A DNA stretch of 40,576 nt from Alistipes sp. (GTDB lineage: Bacteria > Bacteroidota > Bacteroidia > Bacteroidales > Rikenellaceae), in assembly GCA_017555695.1 (NCBI GenBank), contig JAFZFX010000010.1:1-40576 (forward strand). The letters run 5' to 3'. The position numbers and the translations under genes were made by a program. The number at the start of each line of letters is the position of its first letter. The stretch's first letter is position 1. This document shows, piece by piece, positions 39,944 through 40,576 of this stretch. Below the pieces are notes generated by a model that did no database searches, was not told the DNA's origin, and was given only the letters and a program-made list of their open reading frames with translations.

Positions 39944-40435
39944 TTAGTTGATAAATGATTGTCTTAATTTCTCTATTCCACTCGCGAAGCGACTTTTTAT
40001 GGTAGTTACGGGTTCGTCGAGAAGTTCTGCGATTTCGGTAAATTTCAAACCTGCGTGTATGTGTAGTCTAATCACTTCGGTTTGCGGTTCTGATAAATGT
40101 GCTAATAGTCGTTCGATGCGGTTGAACTCCTCCTCGGCCTCCATTTCGTCGCTACGAGATGGTGTGGGATTGGATGTTACCTTCTCCAGAGGTTTCAGGC
40201 GTGATTTGTGTCGCATAAAATCGACACAACCATTGGAAACGGTGCGGAAAAGATAGGCCTTTGGGTTGGCGAGTGGTGTGGTCAATGATGTGACTTTCAA
40301 AAAGGCATCTTGCACAACGTCCTCCGCATCACTCCTGTTACCTAATCGGAAGTAGGCGTAGCGGAAGAGTTGTTCTTGCCACTCATCTATCCATTTGGCG
40401 AGTTGTTCGATGTTGGTTTTTGAGTTAAGTTTCAT
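39944..40435 (-). CDS. ECF RNA polymerase sigma factor
   Basis: The start is the ATG at 40435 (MKLNSKTNIEQ); a TTG two codons earlier is less likely. The 163-residue protein has sigma region 2 (QEQLFRYAYFRLGNRSDAEDVVQDAFLKV, about 20-48, with the -10 recognition helix after it). Region 4 has LSEPQTEVIRLHIHAGLKFTEIAELLDEPVTTIKSRF (helix-turn-helix). Regions 1 and 3 are absent, as expected for ECF factors. It would direct RNA polymerase to stress- or envelope-related promoters. The downstream membrane protein is its probable anti-sigma. A perfect palindrome lies 18 nt upstream. Confidence 0.9.
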   Translation of the reverse strand: MKLNSKTNIEQLAKWIDEWQEQLFRYAYFRLGNRSDAEDVVQDAFLKVTSLTTPLANPKAYLFRTVSNGCVDFMRHKSRLKPLEKVTSNPTPSRSDEMEAEEEFNRIERLLAHLSEPQTEVIRLHIHAGLKFTEIAELLDEPVTTIKSRFASGIEKLRQSFIN

Positions 40436-40453
40436 ATTCAAAATGTTTATATT

Positions 40454-40469
40454 TCAAACGCACGTTTGA
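40454..40469. promoter_or_regulatory. Perfect palindrome upstream of the ECF sigma gene
   Basis: TCAAACG-CA-CGTTTGA: 7-bp arms and 2-bp spacer, 18 nt from the ATG at 40435. Candidate operator or part of an autoregulated promoter. Confidence 0.5.
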
Positions 40470-40576
40470 CTATAAGACGCGAAAGTATGAAAAAAGACGA
40501 AATCCATTGTGAAAAATTTGATAATATTTGCTTTTGGGTTGAGCCGCGAGGAGGAAGCGGGGATTTATTCTCAATA

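Noticed and set aside
1-40576. CRISPR arrays, tRNA/rRNA genes, insertion sequences, prophage
   Set aside because: No regularly spaced repeats, cloverleaf sequences, transposases or phage proteins were found on reading both strands.

Overview
The window looks like chromosomal DNA of a member of the order Bacteroidales. The reasons are the repeated TTTG-N20-TAnnTTTG promoters (sigma-ABfr type), the near absence of Shine-Dalgarno sequences, and several families typical of that order (DUF5106, DUF4838, the TGS-uridine-kinase type nucleoside kinase, AbiEi, anti-sigma/ECF pairs). Most genes are moderately GC-rich. Family-level placement (perhaps Rikenellaceae/Alistipes-like, from protein resemblance recalled from memory) is only a guess. 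I found no rRNA, tRNA, CRISPR array, insertion sequence or phage gene.

Layout. 1-1178: a cut-off AbiEi-type antitoxin gene (minus) and a 735-bp AT-rich gap with a large inverted repeat. 1179-5979: FKBP-type isomerase, PhnA-like zinc ribbon, ClpB and a secreted DUF5106 protein, all plus strand. 5981-9596: a small surface-glycan cluster with a GT42/DUF115-like transferase, a GT2 glycosyltransferase, an acylneuraminate-cytidylyltransferase-like enzyme and a LuxE-like acyl-activating enzyme. 9671-13936 (minus): pdxA, a small two-helix membrane protein, thrS and infC (TTG start, not followed by rpmI/rplT). 13971-19686 (minus): an active Ser/Thr kinase with a C-terminal WG region, a VWA protein and a degenerate WG-repeat pseudokinase that is a paralogue of the first kinase, followed closely by trxB, rnz and a SpoU methyltransferase. 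19718-22302: a SlyD-like isomerase with a Cys-rich tail and a divergent, AT-rich DUF4838 gene. 22322-29114 (minus): gcvP, a YbjQ-like protein, a nucleoside kinase, rsmG and rlmN. 29209-31453 (plus): a TonB-like protein and hflX. 31461-36308 (minus): an LTA-synthase-like phosphatase/sulfatase gene overlapping a FecBCD-type ABC importer. 36407-38307 (plus): a secreted unknown protein and rpsF-rpsR-rplI. 38308-40576: tandem terminators, then an anti-sigma-like protein and ECF sigma factor (minus) with a palindrome upstream.

Most of the window is housekeeping. The best candidate for an undescribed system is the kinase / VWA / pseudokinase module at 16689-19686. The two kinase-fold proteins are recognisable paralogues, yet the second has lost all three catalytic positions at aligned sites. 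Second is the translation signalling in rpsF-rpsR-rplI, where rpsR and rplI carry strong, identically spaced GGAGG sequences in a lineage that normally does not use them. Third is a set of divergent or nearly leaderless promoters in the glycan cluster.
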